Source: Rhynchopus euleeides (lineage: Eukaryota > Euglenozoa > Diplonemea > Diplonemida > Diplonemidae). Taken from it: 64,000 nt of DNA. The notes under the pieces were generated by a model, which saw only the letters and a list, made by a program, of their open reading frames with translations, ran no database searches and was not told the origin of the DNA. The stretch spans positions 1 to 64,000 of the forward strand of contig OY723308.1 in NCBI GenBank assembly GCA_963210315.1, written 5' to 3'. The first letter of the stretch is position 1. Every line of letters begins with the position of its first letter. Position numbers and translations under genes: made by a program. Shown here in pieces: positions 15,001-26,944 of the stretch.

Positions 15001-18000
15001 GAATGCCCACAGCTTCAGGTTTGCAGGAATCTGAATGCCCACAGCTTCAGGAGGAATCTGAATGCCCACAGCTACAGGTTTTCAGGAATCTGAATGCCCA
15101 CAGCTTCAGGAGGAATCTGAATGCCCACAGCTTCAGGTTTTCAGGAATCTGAATGCCCACAGCTTCAGGTTTTCAGGAATCTGAATGCCCACAGCTTCAG
15201 GTTTTCAGGAATCTGAATGCCCACAGCTTCAGGAGGAATCTGAATGCCCACAGCTTCAGGTTTTCAGGAATCTGAATGCCCACAGCTTCAGGAGGAATCT
15301 GAATGCCCACAGCTACAGGTTTTCAGGAATCTGAATGCCCACAGCTTCAGGAGGAATCTGAATGCCCACAGCTTCAGGTTTTCAGGAATCTGAATGCCCA
15401 CAGCTTCAGGAGGAATCTGAATGCCCACAGCTTCAGGTTTTCAGGAATCTGAATGCCCACAGCTTCAGGAGGAATCTGAATGCCCACAGCTTCAGGTTTT
15501 CAGGAATCTGAATGCCCACAGCTTCAGGTTTTCAGGAATCTGAATGCCCACAGCTTCAGGTTTTCAGGAATCTGAATGCCCACAGCTTCAGGAGGAATCT
15601 GAATGCCCACAGCTACAGGTTTTCAGGAATCTGAATGCCCACAGCTTCAGGTTTTCAGGAATCTGAATGCCCACAGCTTCAGGAGGAATCTGAATGCCCA
15701 CAGCTACAGGTTTTCAGGAATCTGAATGCCCACAGCTTCAGGAGGAATCTGAATGCCCACAGCTTCAGGAGGAATCTGAATGCCCACAGCTTCAGGTTTT
15801 CAGGAATCTGAATGCCCACAGCTTCAGGAGGAATCTGAATGCCCACAGCTTCAGGTTTTCAGGAATCTGAATGCCCACAGCTTCAGGAGGAATCTGAATG
15901 CCCACAGCTACAGGTTTTCAGGAATCTGAATGCCCACAGCTTCAGGAGGAATCTGAATGCCCACAGCTTCAGGAGGAATCTGAATGCCCACAGCTTCAGG
16001 AGGAATCTGAATGCCCACAGCTACAGGTTTTCAGGAATCTGAATGCCCACAGCTTCAGGAGGAATCTGAATGCCCACAGCTTCAGGTTTTCAGGAATCTG
16101 AATGCCCACAGCTTCAGGAGGAATCTGAATGCCCACAGCTTCAGGTTTTCAGGAATCTGAATGCCCACAGCTTCAGGAGGAATCTGAATGCCCACAGCTT
16201 CAGGTTTTCAGGAATCTGAATGCCCACAGCTTCAGGTTTTCAGGAATCTGAATGCCCACAGCTTCAGGAGGAATCTGAATGCCCACAGCTTCAGGTTTTC
16301 AGGAATCTGAATGCCCACAGCTTCAGGAGGAATCTGAATGCCCACAGCTTCAGGTTTGCAGGAATCTGAATGCCCACAGCTTCAGGAGGAATCTGAATGC
16401 CCACAGCTACAGGTTTTCAGGAATCTGAATGCCCACAGCTTCAGGAGGAATCTGAATGCCCACAGCTTCAGGTTTTCAGGAATCTGAATGCCCACAGCTT
16501 CAGGAGGAATCTGAATGCCCACAGCTTCAGGAGGAATCTGAATGCCCACAGCTTCAGGTTTTCAGGAATCTGAATGCCCACAGCTTCAGGTTTTCAGGAA
16601 TCTGAATGCCCACAGCTACAGGTTTTCAGGAATCTGAATGCCCACAGCTTCAGGAGGAATCTGAATGCCCACAGCTTCAGGTTTTCAGGAATCTGAATGC
16701 CCACAGCTTCAGGTTTTCAGGAATCTGAATGCCCACAGCTACAGGTTTTCAGGAATCTGAATGCCCACAGCTTCAGGAGGAATCTGAATGCCCACAGCTT
16801 CAGGAGGAATCTGAATGCCCACAGCTACAGGTTTTCAGGAATCTGAATGCCCACAGCTTCAGGAGGAATCTGAATGCCCACAGCTTCAGGAGGAATCTGA
16901 ATGCCCACAGCTTCAGGTTTTCAGGAATCTGAATGCCCACAGCTTCAGGAGGAATCTGAATGCCCACAGCTACAGGTTTTCAGGAATCTGAATGCCCACA
17001 GCTTCAGGAGGAATCTGAATGCCCACAGCTTCAGGAGGAATCTGAATGCCCACAGCTTCAGGAGGAATCTGAATGCCCACAGCTACAGGTTTTCAGGAAT
17101 CTGAATGCCCACAGCTTCAGGAGGAATCTGAATGCCCACAGCTTCAGGAGGAATCTGAATGCCCACAGCTTCAGGTTTTCAGGAATCTGAATGCCCACAG
17201 CTTCAGGAGGAATCTGAATGCCCACAGCTACAGGTTTTCAGGAATCTGAATGCCCACAGCTTCAGGAGGAATCTGAATGCCCACAGCTTCAGGTTTTCAG
17301 GAATCTGAATGCCCACAGCTTCAGGAGGAATCTGAATGCCCACAGCTACAGGTTTTCAGGAATCTGAATGCCCACAGCTTCAGGTTTTCAGGAATCTGAA
17401 TGCCCACAGCTACAGGTTTTCAGGAATCTGAATGCCCACAGCTTCAGGAGGAATCTGAATGCCCACAGCTTCAGGTTTTCAGGAATCTGAATGCCCACAG
17501 CTTCAGGAGGAATCTGAATGCCCACAGCTTCAGGTTTTCAGGAATCTGAATGCCCACAGCTTCAGGAGGAATCTGAATGCCCACAGCTTCAGGTTTTCAG
17601 GAATCTGAATGCCCACAGCTTCAGGAGGAATCTGAATGCCCACAGCTTCAGGTTTTCAGGAATCTGAATGCCCACAGCTTCAGGTTTTCAGGAATCTGAA
17701 TGCCCACAGCTTCAGGTTTTCAGGAATCTGAATGCCCACAGCTTCAGGAGGAATCTGAATGCCCACAGCTTCAGGTTTTCAGGAATCTGAATGCCCACAG
17801 CTTCAGGAGGAATCTGAATGCCCACAGCTACAGGTTTTCAGGAATCTGAATGCCCACAGCTTCAGGAGGAATCTGAATGCCCACAGCTTCAGGTTTTCAG
17901 GAATCTGAATGCCCACAGCTTCAGGAGGAATCTGAATGCCCACAGCTTCAGGTTTTCAGGAATCTGAATGCCCACAGCTTCAGGAGGAATCTGAATGCCC

Positions 18001-21000
18001 ACAGCTTCAGGTTTTCAGGAATCTGAATGCCCACAGCTTCAGGTTTTCAGGAATCTGAATGCCCACAGCTTCAGGTTTTCAGGAATCTGAATGCCCACAG
18101 CTTCAGGAGGAATCTGAATGCCCACAGCTTCAGGTTTTCAGGAATCTGAATGCCCACAGCTTCAGGAGGAATCTGAATGCCCACAGCTTCAGGTTTGCAG
18201 GAATCTGAATGCCCACAGCTTCAGGAGGAATCTGAATGCCCACAGCTACAGGTTTTCAGGAATCTGAATGCCCACAGCTTCAGGAGGAATCTGAATGCCC
18301 ACAGCTTCAGGTTTTCAGGAATCTGAATGCCCACAGCTTCAGGTTTTCAGGAATCTGAATGCCCACAGCTTCAGGTTTTCAGGAATCTGAATGCCCACAG
18401 CTTCAGGAGGAATCTGAATGCCCACAGCTTCAGGTTTTCAGGAATCTGAATGCCCACAGCTTCAGGAGGAATCTGAATGCCCACAGCTACAGGTTTTCAG
18501 GAATCTGAATGCCCACAGCTTCAGGAGGAATCTGAATGCCCACAGCTTCAGGTTTTCAGGAATCTGAATGCCCACAGCTTCAGGAGGAATCTGAATGCCC
18601 ACAGCTTCAGGTTTTCAGGAATCTGAATGCCCACAGCTTCAGGAGGAATCTGAATGCCCACAGCTTCAGGTTTTCAGGAATCTGAATGCCCACAGCTTCA
18701 GGTTTTCAGGAATCTGAATGCCCACAGCTTCAGGTTTTCAGGAATCTGAATGCCCACAGCTTCAGGAGGAATCTGAATGCCCACAGCTACAGGTTTTCAG
18801 GAATCTGAATGCCCACAGCTTCAGGTTTTCAGGAATCTGAATGCCCACAGCTTCAGGAGGAATCTGAATGCCCACAGCTACAGGTTTTCAGGAATCTGAA
18901 TGCCCACAGCTTCAGGAGGAATCTGAATGCCCACAGCTTCAGGAGGAATCTGAATGCCCACAGCTTCAGGTTTTCAGGAATCTGAATGCCCACAGCTTCA
19001 GGAGGAATCTGAATGCCCACAGCTTCAGGTTTTCAGGAATCTGAATGCCCACAGCTTCAGGAGGAATCTGAATGCCCACAGCTACAGGTTTTCAGGAATC
19101 TGAATGCCCACAGCTTCAGGAGGAATCTGAATGCCCACAGCTTCAGGAGGAATCTGAATGCCCACAGCTTCAGGAGGAATCTGAATGCCCACAGCTACAG
19201 GTTTTCAGGAATCTGAATGCCCACAGCTTCAGGAGGAATCTGAATGCCCACAGCTTCAGGTTTTCAGGAATCTGAATGCCCACAGCTTCAGGAGGAATCT
19301 GAATGCCCACAGCTTCAGGTTTTCAGGAATCTGAATGCCCACAGCTTCAGGAGGAATCTGAATGCCCACAGCTTCAGGTTTTCAGGAATCTGAATGCCCA
19401 CAGCTTCAGGTTTTCAGGAATCTGAATGCCCACAGCTTCAGGAGGAATCTGAATGCCCACAGCTTCAGGTTTTCAGGAATCTGAATGCCCACAGCTTCAG
19501 GAGGAATCTGAATGCCCACAGCTTCAGGTTTGCAGGAATCTGAATGCCCACAGCTTCAGGAGGAATCTGAATGCCCACAGCTACAGGTTTTCAGGAATCT
19601 GAATGCCCACAGCTTCAGGAGGAATCTGAATGCCCACAGCTTCAGGTTTTCAGGAATCTGAATGCCCACAGCTTCAGGAGGAATCTGAATGCCCACAGCT
19701 TCAGGAGGAATCTGAATGCCCACAGCTTCAGGTTTTCAGGAATCTGAATGCCCACAGCTTCAGGTTTTCAGGAATCTGAATGCCCACAGCTACAGGTTTT
19801 CAGGAATCTGAATGCCCACAGCTTCAGGAGGAATCTGAATGCCCACAGCTTCAGGTTTTCAGGAATCTGAATGCCCACAGCTTCAGGAGGAATCTGAATG
19901 CCCACAGCTTCAGGTTTTCAGGAATCTGAATGCCCACAGCTTCAGGAGGAATCTGAATGCCCACAGCTTCAGGTTTTCAGGAATCTGAATGCCCACAGCT
20001 TCAGGAGGAATCTGAATGCCCACAGCTTCAGGTTTTCAGGAATCTGAATGCCCACAGCTTCAGGTTTTCAGGAATCTGAATGCCCACAGCTTCAGGTTTT
20101 CAGGAATCTGAATGCCCACAGCTTCAGGAGGAATCTGAATGCCCACAGCTTCAGGTTTTCAGGAATCTGAATGCCCACAGCTTCAGGAGGAATCTGAATG
20201 CCCACAGCTACAGGTTTTCAGGAATCTGAATGCCCACAGCTTCAGGAGGAATCTGAATGCCCACAGCTTCAGGTTTTCAGGAATCTGAATGCCCACAGCT
20301 TCAGGAGGAATCTGAATGCCCACAGCTTCAGGTTTTCAGGAATCTGAATGCCCACAGCTTCAGGAGGAATCTGAATGCCCACAGCTTCAGGTTTTCAGGA
20401 ATCTGAATGCCCACAGCTTCAGGTTTTCAGGAATCTGAATGCCCACAGCTTCAGGTTTTCAGGAATCTGAATGCCCACAGCTTCAGGAGGAATCTGAATG
20501 CCCACAGCTTCAGGTTTTCAGGAATCTGAATGCCCACAGCTTCAGGAGGAATCTGAATGCCCACAGCTTCAGGTTTGCAGGAATCTGAATGCCCACAGCT
20601 TCAGGAGGAATCTGAATGCCCACAGCTACAGGTTTTCAGGAATCTGAATGCCCACAGCTTCAGGAGGAATCTGAATGCCCACAGCTTCAGGTTTTCAGGA
20701 ATCTGAATGCCCACAGCTTCAGGAGGAATCTGAATGCCCACAGCTACAGGTTTTCAGGAATCTGAATGCCCACAGCTTCAGGTTTTCAGGAATCTGAATG
20801 CCCACAGCTTCAGGAGGAATCTGAATGCCCACAGCTTCAGGTTTTCAGGAATCTGAATGCCCACAGCTTCAGGAGGAATCTGAATGCCCACAGCTTCAGG
20901 AGGAATCTGAATGCCCACAGCTACAGGTTTTCAGGAATCTGAATGCCCACAGCTTCAGGAGGAATCTGAATGCCCACAGCTTCAGGTTTTCAGGAATCTG

Positions 21001-23838
21001 AATGCCCACAGCTTCAGGAGGAATCTGAATGCCCACAGCTTCAGGTTTTCAGGAATCTGAATGCCCACAGCTTCAGGAGGAATCTGAATGCCCACAGCTT
21101 CAGGTTTTCAGGAATCTGAATGCCCACAGCTTCAGGAGGAATCTGAATGCCCACAGCTTCAGGTTTTCAGGAATCTGAATGCCCACAGCTTCAGGAGGAA
21201 TCTGAATGCCCACAGCTTCAGGTTTTCAGGAATCTGAATGCCCACAGCTTCAGGAGGAATCTGAATGCCCACAGCTTCAGGTTTTCAGGAATCTGAATGC
21301 CCACAGCTTCAGGTTTTCAGGAATCTGAATGCCCACAGCTTCAGGTTTTCAGGAATCTGAATGCCCACAGCTTCAGGAGGAATCTGAATGCCCACAGCTT
21401 CAGGTTTTCAGGAATCTGAATGCCCACAGCTTCAGGAGGAATCTGAATGCCCACAGCTTCAGGTTTTCAGGAATCTGAATGCCCACAGCTTCAGGAGGAA
21501 TCTGAATGCCCACAGCTTCAGGTTTTCAGGAATCTGAATGCCCACAGCTTCAGGAGGAATCTGAATGCCCACAGCTTCAGGTTTTCAGGAATCTGAATGC
21601 CCACAGCTTCAGGAGGAATCTGAATGCCCACAGCTTCAGGTTTTCAGGAATCTGAATGCCCACAGCTTCAGGAGGAATCTGAATGCCCACAGCTTCAGGT
21701 TTTCAGGAATCTGAATGCCCACAGCTTCAGGTTTTCAGGAATCTGAATGCCCACAGCTTCAGGTTTTCAGGAATCTGAATGCCCACAGCTTCAGGAGGAA
21801 TCTGAATGCCCACAGCTTCAGGTTTTCAGGAATCTGAATGCCCACAGCTTCAGGAGGAATCTGAATGCCCACAGCTTCAGGTTTTCAGGAATCTGAATGC
21901 CCACAGCTTCAGGAGGAATCTGAATGCCCACAGCTTCAGGTTTTCAGGAATCTGAATGCCCACAGCTTCAGGAGGAATCTGAATGCCCACAGCTTCAGGA
22001 GGAATCTGAATGCCCACAGCTACAGGTTTTCAGGAATCTGAATGCCCACAGCTTCAGGAGGAATCTGAATGCCCACAGCTTCAGGAGGAATCTGAATGCC
22101 CACAGCTTCAGGTTTTCAGGAATCTGAATGCCCACAGCTTCAGGAGGAATCTGAATGCCCACAGCTACAGGTTTTCAGGAATCTGAATGCCCACAGCTTC
22201 AGGAGGAATCTGAATGCCCACAGCTTCAGGTTTTCAGGAATCTGAATGCCCACAGCTTCAGGAGGAATCTGAATGCCCACAGCTACAGGTTTTCAGGAAT
22301 CTGAATGCCCACAGCTTCAGGTTTTCAGGAATCTGAATGCCCACAGCTTCAGGAGGAATCTGAATGCCCACAGCTACAGGTTTTCAGGAATCTGAATGCC
22401 CACAGCTTCAGGTTTTCAGGAATCTGAATGCCCACAGCTTCAGGTTTTCAGGAATCTGAATGCCCACAGCTTCAGGTTTTCAGGAATCTGAATGCCCACA
22501 GCTTCAGGAGGAATCTGAATGCCCACAGCTTCAGGTTTCCAGTAATCTGAATGCCCACATCTCCAGGTTTTCAGGAATCTGAATGCCCACAGCTTCAGGT
22601 TTTCAGGAATCTGAATGCCCACAGCTTCAGGAGGAATCTGAATGCCCACAGCTTCAGGTTTTCAGGAATCTGAATGCCCACAGCTTCAGGAGGAATCTGA
22701 ATGCCCACAGCTTCAGGTTTTCAGGAATCTGAATGCCCACAGCTTCAGGAGGAATCTGAATGCCCACAGCTACAGGTTTTCAGGAATCTGAATGCCCACA
22801 GCTTCAGGAGGAATCTGAATGCCCACAGCTTCAGGAGGAATCTGAATGCCCACTGCTTCAGGTTTCCAGGAATCTGAATGCCCACAGCTTCAGGAGGAAT
22901 CCGAATGCCCACTGCTTCAGGTTTCCAGTAATCTGAATGCCCACATCTCCAGGTTTTCAGGAATCTGAATGCCCACAGCTTCCGGTTTTCAGGAATCTGA
23001 ATGCCCACAGCTTCAGGAGGAATCTGAATGCCCACAGCTACAGGCTTTCAGGAATCTGAATGCCCACAGCTTCAGGAGGAATCTGAATGCCCACAGCTTC
23101 AGGAGGAATCTGAATGCCCACAGCTTCAGGTTTTCAGGAATCTGAATGCCCACAGCTTCAGGAGGAATCTGAATGCCCACAGCTTCAGGTTTTCAGGAAT
23201 CTGAATGCCCACAGCTTCAGGAGGAATCTGAATGCCCACAGCTTCAGGTTTTCAGGAATCTGAATGCCCACAGCTTCAGGAGGAATCTGAATGCCCACAG
23301 CTACAGGTTTTCAGGAATCTGAATGCCCACAGCTTCAGGAGGAATCTGAATGCCCACAGCTTCAGGAGGAATCTGAATGCCCACTGCTTCAGGTTTCCAG
23401 GAATCTGAATGCCCACAGCTTCAGGAGGAATCTGAATGCCCACAGCTTCAGGAGGAATCTGAATGCCCACTGCTTCAGGTTTCCAGGAATCTGAATGCCC
23501 ACAGCTTCAGGAGGAATCTGAATGCCCACTGCTTCAGGTTTCCAGTAATCTGAATGCCCACATCTCCAGGTTTTCAGGAATCTGAATGCCCACAGCTTCA
23601 GGTTTTCAGGAATCTGAATGCCCACAGCTTCAGGAGGAATCTGAATGCCCACAGCTACAGGTTTTCAGGAATCTGAATGCCCACAGCTTCAGGAGGAATC
23701 TGAATGCCCACAGCTTCAGGAGGAATCTGAATGCCCACAGCTTCAGGTTTTCAGGAATCTGAATGCCCACAGCTTCAGGAGGAATCTGAATGCCCACTGC
23801 TTCAGGTTTCCAGGAATCTGAATGCCCACAGCTCCAGG
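1..23838. repeat. Satellite array of alternating 27-bp and 32-bp monomers
   Basis: The whole stretch is built from one monomer core (gaatctgaatgcccacagc, then ttcagg or tacagg) with two endings: a short form ending gag (27 bp) and a long form ending ttttcag (32 bp). A short plus a long unit gives a 59-bp dimer, but order varies (runs of two to four short units, or two to three long units). Rare sequence variants recur: gttatcagg, gtttgcagg, tgcttcaggtttccag and catctccagg. The array starts outside the window and ends near 23838, where the last monomer decays. Monomers near the right edge (after about 22500) carry more variants. Because 32 is not a multiple of 3, no long reading frame survives; the short open frames are by-products. 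No gene is seen inside. A centromeric or subtelomeric location is inference. Confidence 0.97.
13727..19275. repeat. Higher-order repeat inside the satellite, period about 3174 bp
   Basis: Identical marker arrangements of short and long monomers recur at a fixed offset of 3174 bp: 13727 and 16901, 13786 and 16960, 15839 and 19013, 15898 and 19072. The rare gtttgcagg variant recurs at about 15017/18192 and 16353/19528 with the same offset. Related offsets of 3389 bp (9962/13351, 10338/13727) and 3158 bp (9023/12181) show further long-range copies. This is the pattern left by unequal exchange or block amplification of multi-kilobase segments. Confidence 0.8.
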
Positions 23839-24005
23839 TTTTTAGCTCTTGGAATATGATCAAGAGTTGGTCATGAGAATGCCCGGCCGACCACACACAT
23901 TTACACCCACCCCACCCCCCAATTCTTACACAGCTTTATGCAGAGTGGTTTGCGAGCACACCCTTCATGCGTTGAAAGAACCCTCTACGAAGGCCTTCTA
24001 CCCCT

Positions 24006-24168
24006 TCGCTCACAAAGGAAACTCCCGCAGCTTCTCCGCCAGCAGTGCACCGTACCCCACAGTGGGGCACCAGTCGCACATGTGCTCCAGGTCCATCAAT
24101 CCGTTGTCCTCCAGCAGCGCTGCGCTCCTGTATTACGCGTCGTCCGGAAGGTTCACCTCGTTGAACAC
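24006..24168 (-). pseudogene. Broken 3' fragment of an RHS-type gene
   Basis: This stretch closely matches the 3' end of the intact RHS-type gene just downstream on the plus strand (about 24388-24550), in the same minus orientation. It lacks the upstream coding part and is broken. It lies between the satellite edge and the intact gene. It looks like the remnant of a tandem or segmental duplication. The rest of 23839-24365 shows no other feature. Confidence 0.75.
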
Positions 24169-24365
24169 GTTCGGATCCAAAAGACGCGCTGCAGTTCTTG
24201 ATTCATTCCTGGTCATTCCTGGTTAATCCTGACTAGTTATCTTCCCTCTGTTATGGGAGTGCTGAGGTTCGATCGGCACTCGCCAGGTTCTGCCTGTCAC
24301 GACGCGTCGAGTGCGACACACCCACCGAGCCGCCATACCTATTCCTGATCAGTAACGCCTGCACG

Positions 24366-26944
24366 TCATGCTGCATTCGCCTCGTCGCTCACAAAAGACA
24401 TCTCCCGCAGCTTCTCTGTCAGCAGTGCACCGTACCCCACAGTGGGGCACCAGCCGCACATGTGCTCCAGGTCCATCAACCCCTCGTCCTCCAGCAGCGC
24501 TGTGCTCCTGTATTTCGCGTCGTCCGGAAGGTTCACCCTGTTGAACACTCTCGCCTTCACCCGCGCCTGCGTGATGTCATTCACCGTCGCCAGCACAAAC
24601 ACCACTCTCGTGTCCGAGTCCTTGTTTTGCTCGACCATGTTGCAGAACTTCGCCCGAAACGAATTCGCGAGCCTGTGAAAGACGCATGCGGTTCGGACAC
24701 GGAATGCCGCCACGAGTGATCATACCTTTTGGCCGCTCCCTTCGTCTTCCCTGTCTTGCTATCCCCTTTGCCCTTGTACTTCCCCGCGTACACCTGGTCC
24801 GCTTCGAAGCAGTGCCGCCCGTAGCGGAAGTGTGCCAGAGCGTGAAGTCCATCCCCGCCCACATCCCCCGCCCAGTGCTTGCACTGCACAGCCAACACAA
24901 CACGCCCCGCGCGCTCCCTGTCCTTGGTCGGCAGCACCAACACAAAGTCGCAGCACATATTCCACCTGTCCGTCGGAACAAATGCGAGTCCTGCGGACGA
25001 CTTCATCTGTTGACCGTCTTCTTGCTCGTTGACCGCACCGACTTTAAAGATGCGACATAGAGTCTCATCGTCACACACGTGAAGATTCGTCCCGTCCTCC
25101 ACCGCATTCGGGAAGAGCTTGATGTCTTTAGCCCACTCGATCTCTGTGCAGATAGTCTCTGGCAGGTCTGGTGAACGGCGAAACATGTCCTCTGTGAGAC
25201 ACTCCCGGGCGAGGACCGCTCCACAGAGTGCGTGGAACATGCCCTTCTCAAAGTGCTTGCTGCTCTCGTTCGTCTCAGATCGAGGAACCTTCTGTCTTTT
25301 CTTGCGCTTGGTGTCGTGGAAGCCCCCGCGAGTGGCGGAAAGGTTGGCGTCCGCAACACCTTCCGCGTGTTTAAGAAAGGACGTCAGCTTCTTGTTCTTG
25401 CACCTGCCCAGCTGTTGGTCACAGAACGCCTGCAGTGCAGGCAGCGGGAGGTACCCGACATGACGCTTGTCGTACGGCACCAACTGGTAGTGGTACCTGG
25501 TTGCGGAACGCAGAATCCGTGCGTCGCCATCATTCATGTCCACCTCCGTGAACAAGTACTTCAGTAGCACAAGTGTACGATCATCCGCGTGATCATTAAT
25601 CTCACGCACGAAATCTGAAAGTTGTTTCCCCGTGCGACGAAGATCGAGCTTTGCGTCCATCGCGGACAGGCACTTATTTTTCCCTGAAACCACTGACACG
25701 GTCCCCACTGCCTGCAGTTGCGATGCCAGCAGCCGCTCCTCGATGATCTCCTTCTTCCTGCTCTTCGCCCTGTGCAGGACCACCTCCTGGCTGAGCTCAT
25801 CCACTTGACGGATGAGGGCTTCGACCCGTCGCGGGTGACCCCCGCTCTCGGCCACCAGACCCGCGACGGTTCCCATGACCTCAGTCAGCTTCAGCTTCAG
25901 CTTCTGCGTCAGCTTCGCACGCCTCTCCTTGTTGAAGAAGATCTGCAGCCAGAGCGGCAGGCATTCCTTCACACCCGATTCCAGCAACACCGGCAGGATG
26001 GGTGGCAGCTGCTGGTGCACCAGCTCGCGTTTCGAACCGGTGACGAACGTCCCCAGGTCCACGAGGTCGTATACAGACACGGCAAGAAATATCCTGTCGT
26101 TGGCGTTGCCGCTGCACAGCGAAGTGTCCTGGATCCTCGAAAGCTTGGACAGATTGACCCTTCCGTTGCCGGGGGCTTTGACCAGCTCGTCCACTGCGAG
26201 CAACACGGGGCCCTCGTGATTCAGCGCCTTCTTCAGCACCTGCACTGCTTCCTCAATAACTCTCAGTGGAGATGCGGCCTTCCCTTCATAGTCTTCGACG
26301 ATTGCTTGCAAACACCGATACCACGACCGGTAGCGGTACTCCGGGAGGTAGCACAAGATGCGATTGGCAATGAGCCGGGCGAAGTCTGCGTCCTTCTCGG
26401 ACTCATCAAGAGGCTGAATCCCGTTGAACTCAATCTCCACCGCCAAGAACCCGAAGTCGCGCGCTGCCTGCAGCATGTTCTGACGTTGGAGCACAGTCTT
26501 CCCCGAGCCTGCCGGGCCTGTGTTGCACGGCAGGGAGAAGCGATCACCAGTCTGTTGCGGGTTGTTGATGTGTGCAGCAAGAGCTTTGTGACCCTGCCTC
26601 CGCATGACATACGGGACGCCTTTGATGAGCCGGTCCTTCGCTTCGCGCTCCCTCATCGCTGCGATGTCACGGTGTGCGTATTGCGAGGCCGCCACGCGGC
26701 CGGTCTTCGAGCCCCTGATTGTGCGAACACGACGCTCCGGCTCCTTCAATAATGTCGAACTCAGCGCTGTCACGGCCGTGCGCATCTGTCGGCCGAGCCC
26801 GCATAGCATATTCATCTCTGCGACTGCACCTGCTGTGAGAGTAAAACGAAACCCAGCCACACCTCCCCGCTGGAAACCCTGTCTGTGGAGGGTGCAGTCG
26901 AGAGGAACACTCCCCCGCCGTGGGGGAACGGTAGGTAGGTGCAT
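24366..26944 (-). CDS. RHS/Crinkler-type P-loop NTPase with C-terminal PD-(D/E)XK-like nuclease
   Basis: Two exons: 26944-24726 and 24672-24366, with a 53-nt intron (gtatga...cacag) that restores frame; about 841 aa from the first ATG. An ATG at 26815 follows a pyrimidine-rich CAG and may be the true start (about 798 aa). Residues (long form): Walker A GPAGSGKT at 143-150, Walker B VLLAVDE at 247-253, a GGHPR motif at 368-372 typical of STAND-like NTPases, then a basic linker (about 545-555). The C-terminal part has E566 in a helix, D666 in CDFVLVL and Q-x-K (687-689) in VQCKHW, the layout of a PD-(D/E)XK nuclease. This matches the trypanosome retrotransposon-hot-spot and Crinkler-RHS families, whose members are nuclear and often multicopy. 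The role here is unknown. The satellite and a broken relative next door suggest a dynamic, perhaps subtelomeric, site. Confidence 0.85.

Noticed and set aside
1-23838. Many 60-106-aa open frames (MPTASGFQESECPQLQ..., MGIQIPPEAVGIQ...)
   Set aside because: They are translations of the satellite in various frames, recur wherever monomer order is the same, and break whenever a 32-bp monomer shifts frame. No start context or family supports a protein.
1-23838. CRISPR-like array of short direct repeats
   Set aside because: There are no unique spacers: the whole unit is repeated. The surrounding genes are eukaryotic.
24255-24330. tRNA-like stretch containing ggttcgatcgg
   Set aside because: The B-box-like string is present, but no acceptor stem or cloverleaf could be drawn around it.
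25718-26752. 344-aa plus-strand open frame
   Set aside because: It lies antisense to the RHS-type gene, whose minus frame carries Walker and nuclease motifs. It is a shadow of GC-rich codon bias.
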